Below, piece after piece: positions 27,542 through 38,476 of a stretch of 64,000 nucleotides of DNA. The stretch comes from Bacteroidia bacterium (lineage in GTDB: Bacteria; Bacteroidota; Bacteroidia; Chitinophagales; Chitinophagaceae), in NCBI GenBank assembly GCA_030426665.1, contig JAUHYD010000004.1, forward strand, positions 1-64,000, given 5' to 3'. Position numbers and translations under genes: made by a program. The number at the start of each line of letters is the position of its first letter. The stretch's first letter is position 1. Under the pieces are notes generated by a model. The model saw only the letters and a program-made list of their open reading frames with translations. It was not told the origin of the DNA and did not search any database.

Positions 27542-27594
27542 CTTCAAGACATTAAAAAAGCACGGAAAATCCGTGCTTTTTTAATGTCTTGAAG
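27542..27594. terminator. Bidirectional terminator, perfect 25-bp stem
   Basis: 27542-27566 is exactly complementary to 27570-27594 with a 3-nt AAA loop. The inner part has a GC block (GCACGGA) flanked by an A6/T6 pair, so it works as a terminator in both directions for the two convergent genes. The outer arms extend much farther than needed. Confidence 0.9.
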
Positions 27595-27618
27595 ATCTCC
27601 CTAAAGGAAAACTATAAA

Positions 27619-28587
27619 TTAAAATTTCCTGGTACTCCACCAAATGCGACCTCTCGTCGGTACGTGGAATGACAACGTAATTGTAAATGTTGAGTATGCG
27701 TCATTATTGCTCGGGTTACCTCTGAGTGTTCCGGGCTTATTTGGGAGCGCATCGTTGTAAAACGGTGTTTTATCCGCTACCTGAATAGCTTTGAGCGCCT
27801 GCTCGGGTGACATATTCTGGTTGAACTCAAACTGGCTAACGTAATTTCCGCTTACACCATCTAAATAGTCAAACAGCGTTATACGGTACATATATTCAAT
27901 TCCCAGATTAAGTCTGTCTCCCAAGTCCCAGCGGTATCCTAATGCCAACGGAAACGCGGGCTGCCAACGAGAATTAAGCTTTGGGTACTTATCGCCCCAA
28001 CCCTGACCTTCCAGCGCCAACTCATAAGTTTTTACAAATGTGGGACTTTTACCGATTGTGCTGTATGGTGTGTAATGGAATAATGCAATACCTGCTGCGA
28101 TATATGGTTGTCTTCTCTTGAATGCTTTACCTCTGATGTTAAATCTCCGTGGGGTGAATTCCAGCAGACATGACGTTTCGATTATTGTACTTTTAGCATC
28201 CTGAGAACGCAAATACCTTTGTGAGTAATCATCACCTTCAATCAATCCTGAACCCTTAACGCCATCATAATTCCAGGCATCGGTAGCATAAACGCTCCCG
28301 AAGTTGAGCATAAAGCGTACGGCAAAGGAAGGGTGAAATGAATATCGACCAAACATTCCGCCCATGAAGCTTACCTTATCAAAATATTTACTGTTCGTGT
28401 AATGATCCAAGGGGCTCTTTGTACCTACATCGCCCCACAAATCGGTTGTGCCTATATTCATGCCGATGGACCAACCATCAGGCTCTACATACGCCCGAAG
28501 CGGTCTGAACTTTTGTGCAATAGCAGTGTTGCTAATTATAACAGCTACGCACAATACCGATAAGATCCGGATAACCTTAGCCTGCAT
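27619..28587 (-). CDS. Outer-membrane beta-barrel protein (DUF6089/PorG-like)
   Basis: A 322-residue protein with signal peptide ending AIAQ (IRILSVLCVAVIISNTAIAQ). The mature protein is a run of alternating hydrophobic strands typical of an 8-10 strand barrel: SIGMNIGTTDLWGDVG, FMGGMFGRYSFHPSFAVRFMLNFGS, YIAAGIALFHYTP, LALGYRWDLGDRLNLGIEYMYRI and TFTITLSFHVP near the C-terminus. The pattern is like the DUF6089 group, to which the type IX secretion barrel PorG belongs; that assignment is from recall and not certain. It shares a 25-bp-stem terminator with the convergent lipoprotein gene. Confidence 0.75.
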   Translation of the reverse strand: MQAKVIRILSVLCVAVIISNTAIAQKFRPLRAYVEPDGWSIGMNIGTTDLWGDVGTKSPLDHYTNSKYFDKVSFMGGMFGRYSFHPSFAVRFMLNFGSVYATDAWNYDGVKGSGLIEGDDYSQRYLRSQDAKSTIIETSCLLEFTPRRFNIRGKAFKRRQPYIAAGIALFHYTPYSTIGKSPTFVKTYELALEGQGWGDKYPKLNSRWQPAFPLALGYRWDLGDRLNLGIEYMYRITLFDYLDGVSGNYVSQFEFNQNMSPEQALKAIQVADKTPFYNDALPNKPGTLRGNPSNNDAYSTFTITLSFHVPTRGRIWWSTRKF

Positions 28588-28617
28588 TTATAAAAATTTT
28601 AAGGTTGAAGATATAAA

Positions 28618-29397
28618 TTATTTTCCTTTAAACACAGGTTTTCTTTTTTCCAGAAAAGCCGCAGCCCCTTCTTTCATGTCTTCAGTTGCAAAACATTCAC
28701 CAAATCTGATGATTTCTTTATCAAAACTGTGGTGGTCTCCATTACTCGACTCGTTCACACAGGCAATGATTTTTTCGATGGCGATGGGTGCTTTTGTGTG
28801 TATTTTTTGTAGGATTGCATGGGCCTTTGGCAATAGCTCTTCGGGGCTCACAACATGGTTTACGAGACCTAACGAAAGCGCTTCTGCAGCACCAACCATG
28901 TCGGCAGTCATTAACATTTCCAATGCTTTTCCTCTGCCTACAAGCCTTGTCAGGCGCTGGGTACCACCATATCCCGGTATCAAGCCAAGATTTACCTCAG
29001 GCTGTCCGAATTTTGCATTTTCTGACGCTACTCTGAAATGGCAAGCCATTGCCAACTCACAGCCACCACCCAGTGAAAAGCCGTTGACTGCTGCAATAAT
29101 CGGTTTCGGACAGTTCTCAATCTTATCAAATACCAATTCGCGCCCCTTTTGTGCCAGGGCTGCGCCGCCTTCTGCACCCAACGATAGAAATTCGCTGATG
29201 TCTGCCCCGGCAACGAATGCCTTTTCTCCTGCACCGGTGATAATGGCTGATTTTATTTCGGAATCAGAATAAACTTTTTCCAATGCACTTCCCAACTCTT
29301 CAATAACATCTTTGTTGAGAGCATTCATCTTGTCGGGACGGTTGATGGTGATAACAAGCGTTCCGTTTTCGTTTTTTGTAAGTATTGTATTGTACAT
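28618..29397 (-). CDS. Enoyl-CoA hydratase/isomerase (crotonase family)
   Basis: ATG at 29397 is chosen; the upstream TTG (29460) would overlap the preceding gene. The 259-residue product is a standard crotonase. The oxyanion-hole segment AGADISEF and the two Glu-bearing segments GGGCELAMAC and FGQPEVNLGLIPGYGG are intact, so hydratase activity (2-enoyl-CoA to 3-hydroxyacyl-CoA) is likely, in fatty-acid or branched amino-acid degradation. It directly follows the cobalamin-binding mutase subunit on the same strand with 29 bp between, which suggests a shared propionate/valine catabolic role. Confidence 0.9.
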   Translation of the reverse strand: MYNTILTKNENGTLVITINRPDKMNALNKDVIEELGSALEKVYSDSEIKSAIITGAGEKAFVAGADISEFLSLGAEGGAALAQKGRELVFDKIENCPKPIIAAVNGFSLGGGCELAMACHFRVASENAKFGQPEVNLGLIPGYGGTQRLTRLVGRGKALEMLMTADMVGAAEALSLGLVNHVVSPEELLPKAHAILQKIHTKAPIAIEKIIACVNESSNGDHHSFDKEIIRFGECFATEDMKEGAAAFLEKRKPVFKGK

Positions 29398-29426
29398 ATA
29401 TAATGTTTGTTGTGCCGGAGATTTAA

Positions 29427-29852
29427 CTACAGCAATTCCTTTCTGTTTTCGTTTACCCAATCAGTGATATAAGCTGCGATGTCGGACGTTGGCGTGCCCG
29501 GAGCGAATAACGTGCCAACACCCAACTCATGTAATTCTTTCATGTCCTCCGGCGGAATAATTCCACCACCAGTCAGCAGGACGTTGTTCATACCCTTGTC
29601 TTTCATAAGTTGAATAACACGAGGAAATACAGTCATATGCGCACCACTAAGTATGCTGATGCCTAAAGCATCTACATCTTCCTGTAATGCCGTGGCTACC
29701 ACCATTTCCGGTGTCTGACGCAAACCGGTGTAGATTACCTCCATTCCTGCGTCCCGCAATGCTGTGGCTATTACTTTGGCTCCACGGTCGTGGCCATCAA
29801 GTCCGACCTTTGCAACCAAAACCCTTAAGGGGCGTTTCCTTTCGTTGTTCAT
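29427..29852 (-). CDS. Cobalamin-binding subunit of methylmalonyl-CoA mutase
   Basis: A 141-residue stand-alone B12-binding domain. It has the DGHDRG motif (D-x-H-x-x-G, His ligating cobalt) at residues 18-23, SILSGAH and [12 protein letters not shown], all diagnostic for the C-terminal domain of acyl-CoA mutases. Catalytic TIM-barrel subunits are not in the window, so it must pair with one encoded elsewhere, as in split methylmalonyl- or isobutyryl-CoA mutases. It heads a two-gene minus-strand unit with enoyl-CoA hydratase and needs adenosylcobalamin, which the PduO enzyme at 26418 can supply. Confidence 0.9.
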   Translation of the reverse strand: MNNERKRPLRVLVAKVGLDGHDRGAKVIATALRDAGMEVIYTGLRQTPEMVVATALQEDVDALGISILSGAHMTVFPRVIQLMKDKGMNNVLLTGGGIIPPEDMKELHELGVGTLFAPGTPTSDIAAYITDWVNENRKELL

Positions 29853-29954
29853 CCCAATTATTTAGAACTGTAAAAATAGGCATTTATAGCAGGTTTGCAT
29901 AACCACAATTATCAAACCTATTCGAGTTGCAAAGTCCCAAACTATTTCAAACAA

Positions 29955-29985
29955 AATAGCTGCCCCAAAATTTAGGGCAGCTATT
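29955..29985 (-). terminator. Terminator after atpA
   Basis: AATAGCTGCCC (29955-29965) pairs with GGGCAGCTATT (29975-29985), loop of 9 nt; on the minus strand it is followed by a TTTTGTTTG stretch. It ends the ATP synthase unit immediately after atpA. Confidence 0.8.
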
Positions 29986-30011
29986 CAAAACTATTAATGA
30001 TTGAGTAAAAC

Positions 30012-31592
30012 TTAGTTCTTAAACTGAGGAATCAATTCCTGAGCAAGTTTCACCATTTTAGCGATACCATCTTCGGGTAATGCACCTTTTTTGAACTCCT
30101 TCAATACATCCGGCAATTTCATTTCCATCTGCTGCAAGAAAGTTTCTTCAAAGGCCTTAACATTCTTAACGGGAACTTCGCGAATAAGATTGTTAGTACC
30201 CAAATATATGATAGCAACCTGCTTTTCTACTGTGTATGGTGTGTACTGAGCCTGCTTCAGAATCTCCACGTTACGGCTACCCTTGTCGATTACCGTTTTT
30301 GTAGCGGCATCAAGGTCTCCGCCAAACTTAGAGAATGCTTCCATCTCACGGAAAAGCGCCTGGTCAAGTTTCAGTGTACCGGCAACTTTTTTCATAGACT
30401 TAATCTGCGCATTACCACCCACACGGCTTACAGATATACCCACGTTAATGGCAGGACGAATACCTGAGTTAAACAGGTTAGACTCCAGAAATATCTGACC
30501 ATCGGTAATAGAAATCACGTTGGTAGGGATGTAAGCCGATACGTCACCTGCCTGTGTTTCGATAATAGGAAGGGCAGTCAAAGAACCTCCACCTTTCACC
30601 ATATGTCTGATGCTTTCCGGCAAATCGTTCATCTTTTTAACAACGGCGTCATTGTTAATCACTTTTGCCGCACGCTCCAACAAGCGGCTGTGCAAGTAGA
30701 ATACATCACCCGGATAAGCTTCACGACCCGGAGGACGACGCAACAGCAACGATACCTCGCGATATGCCACAGCTTGCTTAGAAAGGTCATCATAAATAAC
30801 CAATGCCGGACGACCTGTATCGCGGAAGAACTCCCCAATAGCTGCACCGGCGAACGGAGCATAGAACTGAAGTGGAGCCGGATCTGAAGCCGATGCTGTA
30901 ACGATGATAGTATACGCCATCGCTCCGTTATCTTCCAATGTCTTCATCACACCTGCAACGGTAGATGCCTTTTGTCCGATAGCTACATATATACAATATA
31001 CAGGCTTGCCTGCGTCATAAAACTCTTTCTGGTTGATGATTGCATCTATACAGATAGCAGTCTTACCTGTCTGACGGTCACCGATAACCAACTCACGCTG
31101 ACCACGACCAATAGGAATCATCGCATCAATCGCTTTGATACCTGTTTGCAGTGGTTCCTTAACCGGTTCACGGAAGATAACACCGGGTGCCTTACGCTCC
31201 AACGGCATTTCATATAAATCACCTTTCAACGGGCCTTTACCATCTATTACCTCGCCCAACGTGTTTACCACACGACCAACCATGCCTTCTCCTACATTGA
31301 TAGAGGCAATCTTGTTAGTACGACGAACTTTATCACCTTCACGTATACCTGCAGCCTCACCCATGAGTACCACACCCACATTGTCTTCTTCCAAGTTAAG
31401 TGCAATAGCTTTAACGCCATTGGTAAACTCAACAAGTTCACCCTGACGAACGCCTGTAAGACCATATACACGGGCGATACCATCGCCAATCTGTAGTACG
31501 GTACCCACTTCTTCCAAGCTGGCTCCGCCGTCTACCTGAGCCAATTGTTGACGCAAAATCGCCGATATTTCATCCGGTTTGATATTAACCAT
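30012..31592 (-). CDS. atpA: ATP synthase F1 alpha subunit
   Basis: A 526-residue alpha subunit with the P-loop [10 protein letters not shown] near residue 170, the segment [26 protein letters not shown], and the visual Walker-B-like ALVIYDDLS. It forms the regulatory, non-catalytic nucleotide sites of the F1 hexamer on the cytoplasmic side. It is the last gene of the minus-strand cluster atpB-atpE-atpF-atpH-atpA and is closed by a terminator. The gamma gene (atpG), which usually follows atpA, and atpD/atpC are not here. Confidence 0.97.
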   Translation of the reverse strand: MVNIKPDEISAILRQQLAQVDGGASLEEVGTVLQIGDGIARVYGLTGVRQGELVEFTNGVKAIALNLEEDNVGVVLMGEAAGIREGDKVRRTNKIASINVGEGMVGRVVNTLGEVIDGKGPLKGDLYEMPLERKAPGVIFREPVKEPLQTGIKAIDAMIPIGRGQRELVIGDRQTGKTAICIDAIINQKEFYDAGKPVYCIYVAIGQKASTVAGVMKTLEDNGAMAYTIIVTASASDPAPLQFYAPFAGAAIGEFFRDTGRPALVIYDDLSKQAVAYREVSLLLRRPPGREAYPGDVFYLHSRLLERAAKVINNDAVVKKMNDLPESIRHMVKGGGSLTALPIIETQAGDVSAYIPTNVISITDGQIFLESNLFNSGIRPAINVGISVSRVGGNAQIKSMKKVAGTLKLDQALFREMEAFSKFGGDLDAATKTVIDKGSRNVEILKQAQYTPYTVEKQVAIIYLGTNNLIREVPVKNVKAFEETFLQQMEMKLPDVLKEFKKGALPEDGIAKMVKLAQELIPQFKN

Positions 31593-31665
31593 GACTTTTG
31601 TATTTATTAATTTGTTAGTTATATTGGCTTCCTCATAAAAAGGAAACGCTTATTTTTTATTTCAA

Positions 31666-32229
31666 TTAAATTTTAGCAACGTATGAACTATCAAGGATAC
31701 CTGCTTTGAATTCATTCAGGCTCTTTTTCACACTTGCGTCAAACAGTTTATCTCCCACTTCCAATACAAATCCACCCAACAAGCTTTCGTCCACACTTGT
31801 TTCCATATTCATGGTGTCGTCCGGCATAAAGGCGGCAACTTTTTTCTGAATACCACTCAAGATTGCTTCAGACATTGGAGCTGCTGTCTTCAATTTCACA
31901 GTTCTGATGCGTTTCAACTCATTATACTGATTGATAAAAGCTTCAGAAATATCCGGCAGGTTACTTTCACGACCCTTGGTTACCAACAACTTGATAAATG
32001 CCTTTGTCAATTCAGATATTCCCTGACTTGCCAAGACAGCAAGTATAACACCTAATTTTTTGTCACCCTTTATTACCGGGCTACGCAACATTATCTCAAA
32101 CTCATGACTTGCTATACACACTTCATTCATAACACGCATATCCTTAAGGGTAGCGTCCAGACTGTTTTGCTCTACAGCAATATCCAGTAGTGACTTTGCA
32201 TATCTTGTAGCAATACGGGGATTTCGCAT
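31666..32229 (-). CDS. atpH: ATP synthase F1 delta subunit
   Basis: A 187-residue delta/OSCP protein. The opening NPRIATRYAKSLLDIAVEQ and closing VDESLLGGFVLEVGDKLFDASVKKSLNEF are the family's most conserved blocks. It links the F1 head to the b-subunit stator. Position between atpF and atpA is the usual one; the gap to atpA is 73 bp and to atpF 98 bp. Confidence 0.94.
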   Translation of the reverse strand: MRNPRIATRYAKSLLDIAVEQNSLDATLKDMRVMNEVCIASHEFEIMLRSPVIKGDKKLGVILAVLASQGISELTKAFIKLLVTKGRESNLPDISEAFINQYNELKRIRTVKLKTAAPMSEAILSGIQKKVAAFMPDDTMNMETSVDESLLGGFVLEVGDKLFDASVKKSLNEFKAGILDSSYVAKI

Positions 32230-32327
32230 CTTTCTCTTAGTTTGACAATTTGATAGTCCGGGAAAAGTACTATCTGTTTTTATATTTTCACTCGTTAACG
32301 TACCGGGGAAACCGACACGAAAGCTGA

Positions 32328-32822
32328 TTAGTTCAGTTTAATATCTTCTGCCAGCAATTCCATATATGCCTGCTGACCATCTGCATCGCTTAATTGCTTA
32401 CGGATAATTTTGCTTGCTACTTCTACCGCCAATGCACCAATTTCGTTTTTCACCTCAGTAAGCGCAGCCATTTTTTGCTGTTGTATCTGCTGTTGTGCAT
32501 CTACAATTATCTTGTTTGCTTCCGTCTTTGCTTGCTCTTTTGCCTCATTAACGATGCGTTCTTTCATTTCTTTTGCCTCTCTCAGCATAACGCTACGCTC
32601 TTCACGAGCCTGAGTCATCAACTTTTCGTTTTCTGACTTCAACTGACTCATTTCCTCTTTAACGCGCTCAGCAGTAGCAATAGAGTCTGCGATGCCTTTT
32701 TCTCTTTCTCCGAGCGAATCCAGAATCGGACCCCAAGCAAATTTGCGGAGTATAAGAAAAACTGCAATAAAGGCTACCAGTGTCCAGAAAAATAAACCGA
32801 GTTCCGGGGTTAGCAAATCCAT
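32328..32822 (-). CDS. atpF: ATP synthase F0 b subunit
   Basis: A 164-residue stator stalk protein. One N-terminal membrane helix ([20 protein letters not shown]) is followed by a long charged coiled coil ([20 protein letters not shown] and so on) to the end, with [13 protein letters not shown] near the C-terminus as in other b subunits. A single b gene is seen, so b would be a homodimer. Confidence 0.95.
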   Translation of the reverse strand: MDLLTPELGLFFWTLVAFIAVFLILRKFAWGPILDSLGEREKGIADSIATAERVKEEMSQLKSENEKLMTQAREERSVMLREAKEMKERIVNEAKEQAKTEANKIIVDAQQQIQQQKMAALTEVKNEIGALAVEVASKIIRKQLSDADGQQAYMELLAEDIKLN

Positions 32823-32976
32823 TTGTTATAATATTAGCACCTGAATAAACAGATGTGTAGTTAATAATTTTATTGTTTCCTGATTTTTGATAACTTCTTT
32901 CAGGATAAAGAAGGTTAAAATAACTGCACCTTCGGCCCTATGCGTCAGATGCAGTTATACTGTCGTTGCCCGGCTA

Positions 32977-34451
<1,475 letters not shown>

Positions 34452-34471
34452 TACTGTTTCCAAATTTTGTG

Positions 34472-34479
34472 CAAAGATA
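34472..34479 (-). promoter_or_regulatory. -7 box of the atp operon
   Basis: Reads TATCTTTG then C on the minus strand, 20 bp before ATG 34451. It is the only strong promoter seen for the atpB-atpA cluster. Confidence 0.55.
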
Positions 34480-34596
34480 TGTGTTTTATCTTCAAAAAAT
34501 ATTTTTTGGGGGACAAATTGAGCAGGTATTTTTTGACTTTTGGCACTCAGAATGGCGGAAAGTGGCTACTGTATTGAAATACGTGAGCATAAAGTC

Positions 34597-35313
34597 TTAT
34601 TTTTTGAAGATGTTATACTTGATAATGCAATACAGTGCCCGGAATGCATCTTTCATTCCTATTTTTTTGCCTTCCTCGTAAGTGCGGCCATAATAAGATA
34701 TGCCGACCTCGTATATGCGCACCTTTGGAATACGGGCAATTTTTGCTGTCACTTCGGGTTCGAACCCAAACCGCTTCTCTTCAAGTTTTATCCCCTGAAT
34801 CATTTCCCGACGAAAAACCTTGTAACAGGTTTCCATATCGGTGAGATTGAGGTTAGTAAACATATTGGACGCTGTAGTCAACCATCTATTGCCGATTGAG
34901 TGCCAGAAAAACAAAATACGATGGGGTTTGCCGCCAATAAATCGAGAGCCATATACCACATCGGCAAAGTCGCTGAGCAGCGGCTTCAACAAAATATTGT
35001 ATTCTTCGGGGTCATATTCCAAATCTGCATCCTGAACAATTACATAGTCACCTGTTGCCTTCGCTATTCCGGTATGTAGTGCCGCTCCCTTTCCCTGATT
35101 AACCTCATGTTTGTAATAGGAAATAGGTAGGTCGGGGTTTTCTGCCTGATACTTAAGTATAGATTCTTCGGTATTGTCTTTTGAGCAGTCATTTACAATG
35201 ATGACCTCCTTCTGCATATCATTTACTAATGCAACTGCGCGCACCCTGTCCAAAATACGGTGAATGGTAGGACCCTCATTGTATGCAGGAATGACAATAG
35301 ATAGTGTGCCCAT
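34597..35313 (-). CDS. Glycosyltransferase family 2 (polyprenyl-phosphate sugar synthase-like)
   Basis: ATG 35313 is the start; the frame upstream (to TTG 35406) lies across the promoter. The 238-residue GT-A domain begins [21 protein letters not shown], with nucleotide-binding [11 protein letters not shown], DxD-like QDADLEYDP, and GSRFIGG followed by [21 protein letters not shown], characteristic of dolichyl/undecaprenyl-phosphate mannose or glucose synthases. No C-terminal membrane helices are present. It would load a sugar on a lipid carrier for glycan or protein modification. It stands as a single gene with its own promoter. Confidence 0.9.
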   Translation of the reverse strand: MGTLSIVIPAYNEGPTIHRILDRVRAVALVNDMQKEVIIVNDCSKDNTEESILKYQAENPDLPISYYKHEVNQGKGAALHTGIAKATGDYVIVQDADLEYDPEEYNILLKPLLSDFADVVYGSRFIGGKPHRILFFWHSIGNRWLTTASNMFTNLNLTDMETCYKVFRREMIQGIKLEEKRFGFEPEVTAKIARIPKVRIYEVGISYYGRTYEEGKKIGMKDAFRALYCIIKYNIFKK

Positions 35314-35327
35314 ATATATTAAAAGGT

Positions 35328-35361
35328 CAAAAATAGTTGATAGTCGCCCAAAAATCAAAAG
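35328..35361 (-). promoter_or_regulatory. Promoter of the GT2 gene
   Basis: On the minus strand TATTTTTG (35328-35335) is an exact -7 box and CTTTTG (35356-35361) lies 20 bp upstream as a -33 element. Predicted transcription starts just before ATG 35313. Confidence 0.55.
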
Positions 35362-35452
35362 TAGGAAGGAAAAACATTCTGACCCCCACCCACAATTACA
35401 AAACAAAAGGTATCACAAAACAACCGGACGGGGGATTTAACCGCCCATATAC

Positions 35453-35460
35453 TATATTTG
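35453..35460 (+). promoter_or_regulatory. -7 box of the DinB-like gene
   Basis: TATATTTG, exact match to TAnnTTTG, 29 bp before ATG 35490; no -33 TTG is evident. Confidence 0.45.
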
Positions 35461-35489
35461 AAGCACAAACTTTATAGATTTCCTACAAC

Positions 35490-36008
35490 ATGCTCGCATT
35501 CCGTCCAACTTCAAAAACATACAACCCTTATTTTCAAAGGTACATTGATCTGGTACCGGAAGGGGCATATGGTGATTTGTATGATGAAAATACCAAACTA
35601 ACGGTTGCTTTCTTCAGCCAAATGCCTACAGACAAGCACGATTACAAATACGCTTCTGATAAGTGGACTGTTAAGCAAATTTTGATGCACCTGATAGATA
35701 GCGATAGAGTGATGGCATGCCGAATATTGGCGGCAGCCCGCGGCGATGGTCAGTCAGTGATGCCGCCAATGGATGAAAATGAGTATGCTGCACAGGCACC
35801 ATTTACCAACCGTACTATGGACGACATTTTATCTGAGTTTTTGGCCGTGCGAGCTTCCACAAAGCACCTTTTATTCAACCTGTCTGCAGAACAATGCGAA
35901 CTAACTTGCAACATGCTCGGTTTTAATACATCTGTAAATGCGCTGGCATATATTATCATCGGCCACACCATTCACCACATGAATGTGATACAAGAAAGGT
36001 ATATATAG
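35490..36008 (+). CDS. DinB-superfamily protein
   Basis: A 172-residue four-helix-bundle protein. Helix patterns include DKWTVKQILMHLIDSDRVMACRIL, with the first metal-site His in LMHLIDSD, and the closing IIIGHTIHHMNVIQERY with HTIHHMN giving the other His ligands. This triad is usual for DinB/YfiT-type metal-dependent hydrolases or thiol transferases (bacillithiol-type). The substrate is not known. It converges on the NatAB-type ABC exporter genes. Confidence 0.82.
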   Translation: MLAFRPTSKTYNPYFQRYIDLVPEGAYGDLYDENTKLTVAFFSQMPTDKHDYKYASDKWTVKQILMHLIDSDRVMACRILAAARGDGQSVMPPMDENEYAAQAPFTNRTMDDILSEFLAVRASTKHLLFNLSAEQCELTCNMLGFNTSVNALAYIIIGHTIHHMNVIQERYI

Positions 36009-36027
36009 CAAATAACCGCCCAAGGCT

Positions 36028-37344
36028 TTACTCTTTGTACATAAACCACTTTGCTAGCTCCTTGTAGCTTGCTTTCTTGCCGTACATCAATATACCAATA
36101 CGGTATATACGCCCGGCGACCCAGGTAGTAAACAAGAAACCAACAACTAAGAAAAACATAGACAATGCCAACTGCCAGGCGGGCACACCGAATGGAATAC
36201 GTATCATCATGGCTATGGGTGAGGTAAATGGTATCATGGATAACCAAACAGATATGCTACTGTCGGGGTTGTTGATGATGAAGCTCTGTGCAAGCGCGAA
36301 AGTAAAAATAAGTGGGAGCGTTATGGGCAACATAAATTGTTGCGTTTCCGTTTCATTATCTACGGCTGAGCCGACTGCAGCAAATATGGCGCTATAAAGT
36401 AAATAACCAAACAGGAAATAGAAAAGGAAACAGCTTACAGTATATGTAACCGGTATGCTGTCTATCGACTCCATTATCTTCTCAATACCCTTTTCGGGAG
36501 TCTTAACATTGTTTACTCCTTCCCTCGCCGCAATTGACTGCACCTGACTCATTTGTTGTGAGTTCATGGCCTTACCCGCCAACATGGAACCCCCAACCGT
36601 AGACAGGACTACGGACAACACTATCCATAAGAAAAATTGTGTTAACCCAACCAGTCCAACGCCGATTATCTTGCCCAGCATCAGCTGAAACGGCTTTACC
36701 GAAGAAATAATTACTTCTACTATTCTGCTCACCTTTTCTTCTATGACACCCCGCATTACCTGCGTTCCGTATATAAATAAGCATATATAAATAAGAAAGG
36801 CCGAAAGAAAACCTATGGCGTATGCTGTATAGGTCTGCGCATCTTTTTCTCCTGCCTCGGTAATCTGAGTAGCTCTGATAGATATATGCTTCTGTGCATC
36901 GGCAAGGACATTCTTGTCAATACCCGCTTCCTGTAAACTTTCTGCCTCCGCTACTTTGCTAAGGGTGGATTCAATCGTTTCAATATTCGTGGCACTCGGT
37001 TTTTTCTGACTTAGTAATTCGATATTAGTGGCCGAAGCAGGAATATGCAATAGAAAGTTGTAGTCACTTTCTAGAAAACGAGCTTTAGCAAATTCAAATG
37101 TTTCATCGGAGTATTCATAAGTGACAGAATTTGTGCTTTTAAGTTTCTCTTTGAATTTACCGCTTTCGTCTATGACCTGAACGGTCTTCTTTTCTGCCAA
37201 ATCGTCTCCCTTGACAGCGAGATAGCCGATGAGCGCAAACATCCCGATGAACAATATCGGTACAAGTATTGTAAGCACTATGAATGACTTCTTCTTAACA
37301 CGGGACAGGTATTCCCGCTGGATAATGAGCAATATCTTGTTCAT
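36028..37344 (-). CDS. ABC transporter permease (NatB/ABC-2 type)
   Basis: A 438-residue ABC-2 permease. A first membrane helix (SFIVLTILVPILFIGMFALIGYLA) is followed by a periplasmic domain of about 130 residues, then five membrane segments (YAIGFLSAFLIYICLFIYGTQV, LGKIIGVGLVGLTQFFLWIVLSVVL, LFYFLFGYLLYSAIFAAVGSAVDN, LIFTFALAQ, QLALSMFFLVVGFLFTTWVA). VMRGVIEEKVSRIVEVIISSVKPFQLMLGKI is a hallmark of NatB-like proteins, which export Na+ or small molecules. Its ATPase partner ends two bases upstream, so the two are translationally coupled. Confidence 0.9.
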   Translation of the reverse strand: MNKILLIIQREYLSRVKKKSFIVLTILVPILFIGMFALIGYLAVKGDDLAEKKTVQVIDESGKFKEKLKSTNSVTYEYSDETFEFAKARFLESDYNFLLHIPASATNIELLSQKKPSATNIETIESTLSKVAEAESLQEAGIDKNVLADAQKHISIRATQITEAGEKDAQTYTAYAIGFLSAFLIYICLFIYGTQVMRGVIEEKVSRIVEVIISSVKPFQLMLGKIIGVGLVGLTQFFLWIVLSVVLSTVGGSMLAGKAMNSQQMSQVQSIAAREGVNNVKTPEKGIEKIMESIDSIPVTYTVSCFLFYFLFGYLLYSAIFAAVGSAVDNETETQQFMLPITLPLIFTFALAQSFIINNPDSSISVWLSMIPFTSPIAMMIRIPFGVPAWQLALSMFFLVVGFLFTTWVAGRIYRIGILMYGKKASYKELAKWFMYKE

Positions 37345-37345
37345 C

Positions 37346-38257
37346 CTAATTCGTTTTATTTACTGTGCTGATAAATATTTCATTCATATTTGGCACTATT
37401 TCCTCAAACCTGCTGATTTCTGCTAAATCCAAAATATAGCGAAGTGCATCGTTTGAGCTTGCACCTTCGTTCAACCTCAACTTCACCTGATGATGTGTAC
37501 CAAGGTTGGATTGCTCCAAAACAGAAAACGGTGCCCGAGCTTCCTCCTGTATAAGGCCTCCTTTGTATTCAATGAAGAATGTTCCGCTTCGGAAAGAGTT
37601 CTTAATCTCCTTTACATTTCCATCCATAATTTTGTTGGATAGGTTGAGCAATGCAATAGAATCACATAATTCTTCGACTGACTCCATCCTGTGGGTTGAA
37701 AATATTATGGTTGCGCCCTTTTCGTTAAGCTCCAATATTTCATTCTTAATTATTTCTGCATTTACAGGGTCAAAGCCGGAAAAAGGTTCATCGAGTATGA
37801 GCAACTCGGGTTCGTGCAGTACGGTAGCAACAAACTGTGCTTTTTGCTGCATTCCTTTCGACAATTCTTCGATTTTCTTATTCCACCAGCCTTCAATACC
37901 GAGCTTTTCAAACCAATACTTCGTTCGTTTCTTTGCATCCTGTCTGCTCAGCCCCTTTAGACGAGCTAAGTACAGTATCTGCTCACCTATTTCCATTTTT
38001 TTATACAGCCCCCTCTCTTCCGGCAAATAACCGATTCGCTCTACATGATGCCTGCCGAGCGGCTCACCATTAAACAATATCTGCCCGGAATCCGGTGCCG
38101 TAATCTGGTTGATAATTCGAATCAGAGACGTTTTTCCGGCTCCATTAGGACCCAACAGCCCAAATATTTTTCCTTTTTCTATTTCTATGCTCACATCGCT
38201 GAGTGCACGGTGTCCTGCATATTGTTTTACGATGTTGCGAATACTAATCATAGCCAT
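37346..38257 (-). CDS. ABC transporter ATP-binding protein (NatA-like)
   Basis: A 303-residue ATPase. Walker A GPNGAGKTSL, Q-loop GYLPEERGLY, signature LSKGMQQKAQF, Walker B LLILDEPFSGFDP and switch His STHRMES are intact. The C-terminal about 80 residues (NGAxS and RYILDLAEISRFEEIVP) form the extra domain typical of the ABC-2 NatA subfamily. It energises the permease just downstream. ATG 38251 is a second possible start. Confidence 0.92.
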   Translation of the reverse strand: MAMISIRNIVKQYAGHRALSDVSIEIEKGKIFGLLGPNGAGKTSLIRIINQITAPDSGQILFNGEPLGRHHVERIGYLPEERGLYKKMEIGEQILYLARLKGLSRQDAKKRTKYWFEKLGIEGWWNKKIEELSKGMQQKAQFVATVLHEPELLILDEPFSGFDPVNAEIIKNEILELNEKGATIIFSTHRMESVEELCDSIALLNLSNKIMDGNVKEIKNSFRSGTFFIEYKGGLIQEEARAPFSVLEQSNLGTHHQVKLRLNEGASSNDALRYILDLAEISRFEEIVPNMNEIFISTVNKTN

Positions 38258-38351
38258 GTAAATTGCTGACGTAAAGTAACAAAAAAATCAGATGACTATT
38301 CTTTCCTGAAGTTGCCCTGCCTAATTGTGTACGTCCGTCGGCTATAATATG

Positions 38352-38359
38352 TAACTTTG
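38352..38359 (+). promoter_or_regulatory. -7 box TAACTTTG before the T9SS adhesin
   Basis: Exact TAnnTTTG match; transcription would start near 38365 with a leader of about 110 nt to ATG 38477. Confidence 0.4.
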
Positions 38360-38476
38360 ATAGTGGTAAAATCGTAATTTTACTAACCTTTTGAGAAAAA
38401 TGACTGTCTATTATAGTACGACGGGGTGCCTACCCTCGTCCGGAATTTATGCATGGACTAAATAATTAGTTATAAG

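Noticed and set aside
34751-34768. GGGTTCGAACCC resembling a tRNA T-loop
   Set aside because: It is in frame inside the GT2 gene (region encoding GFEPE) and has no acceptor or anticodon stems around it.
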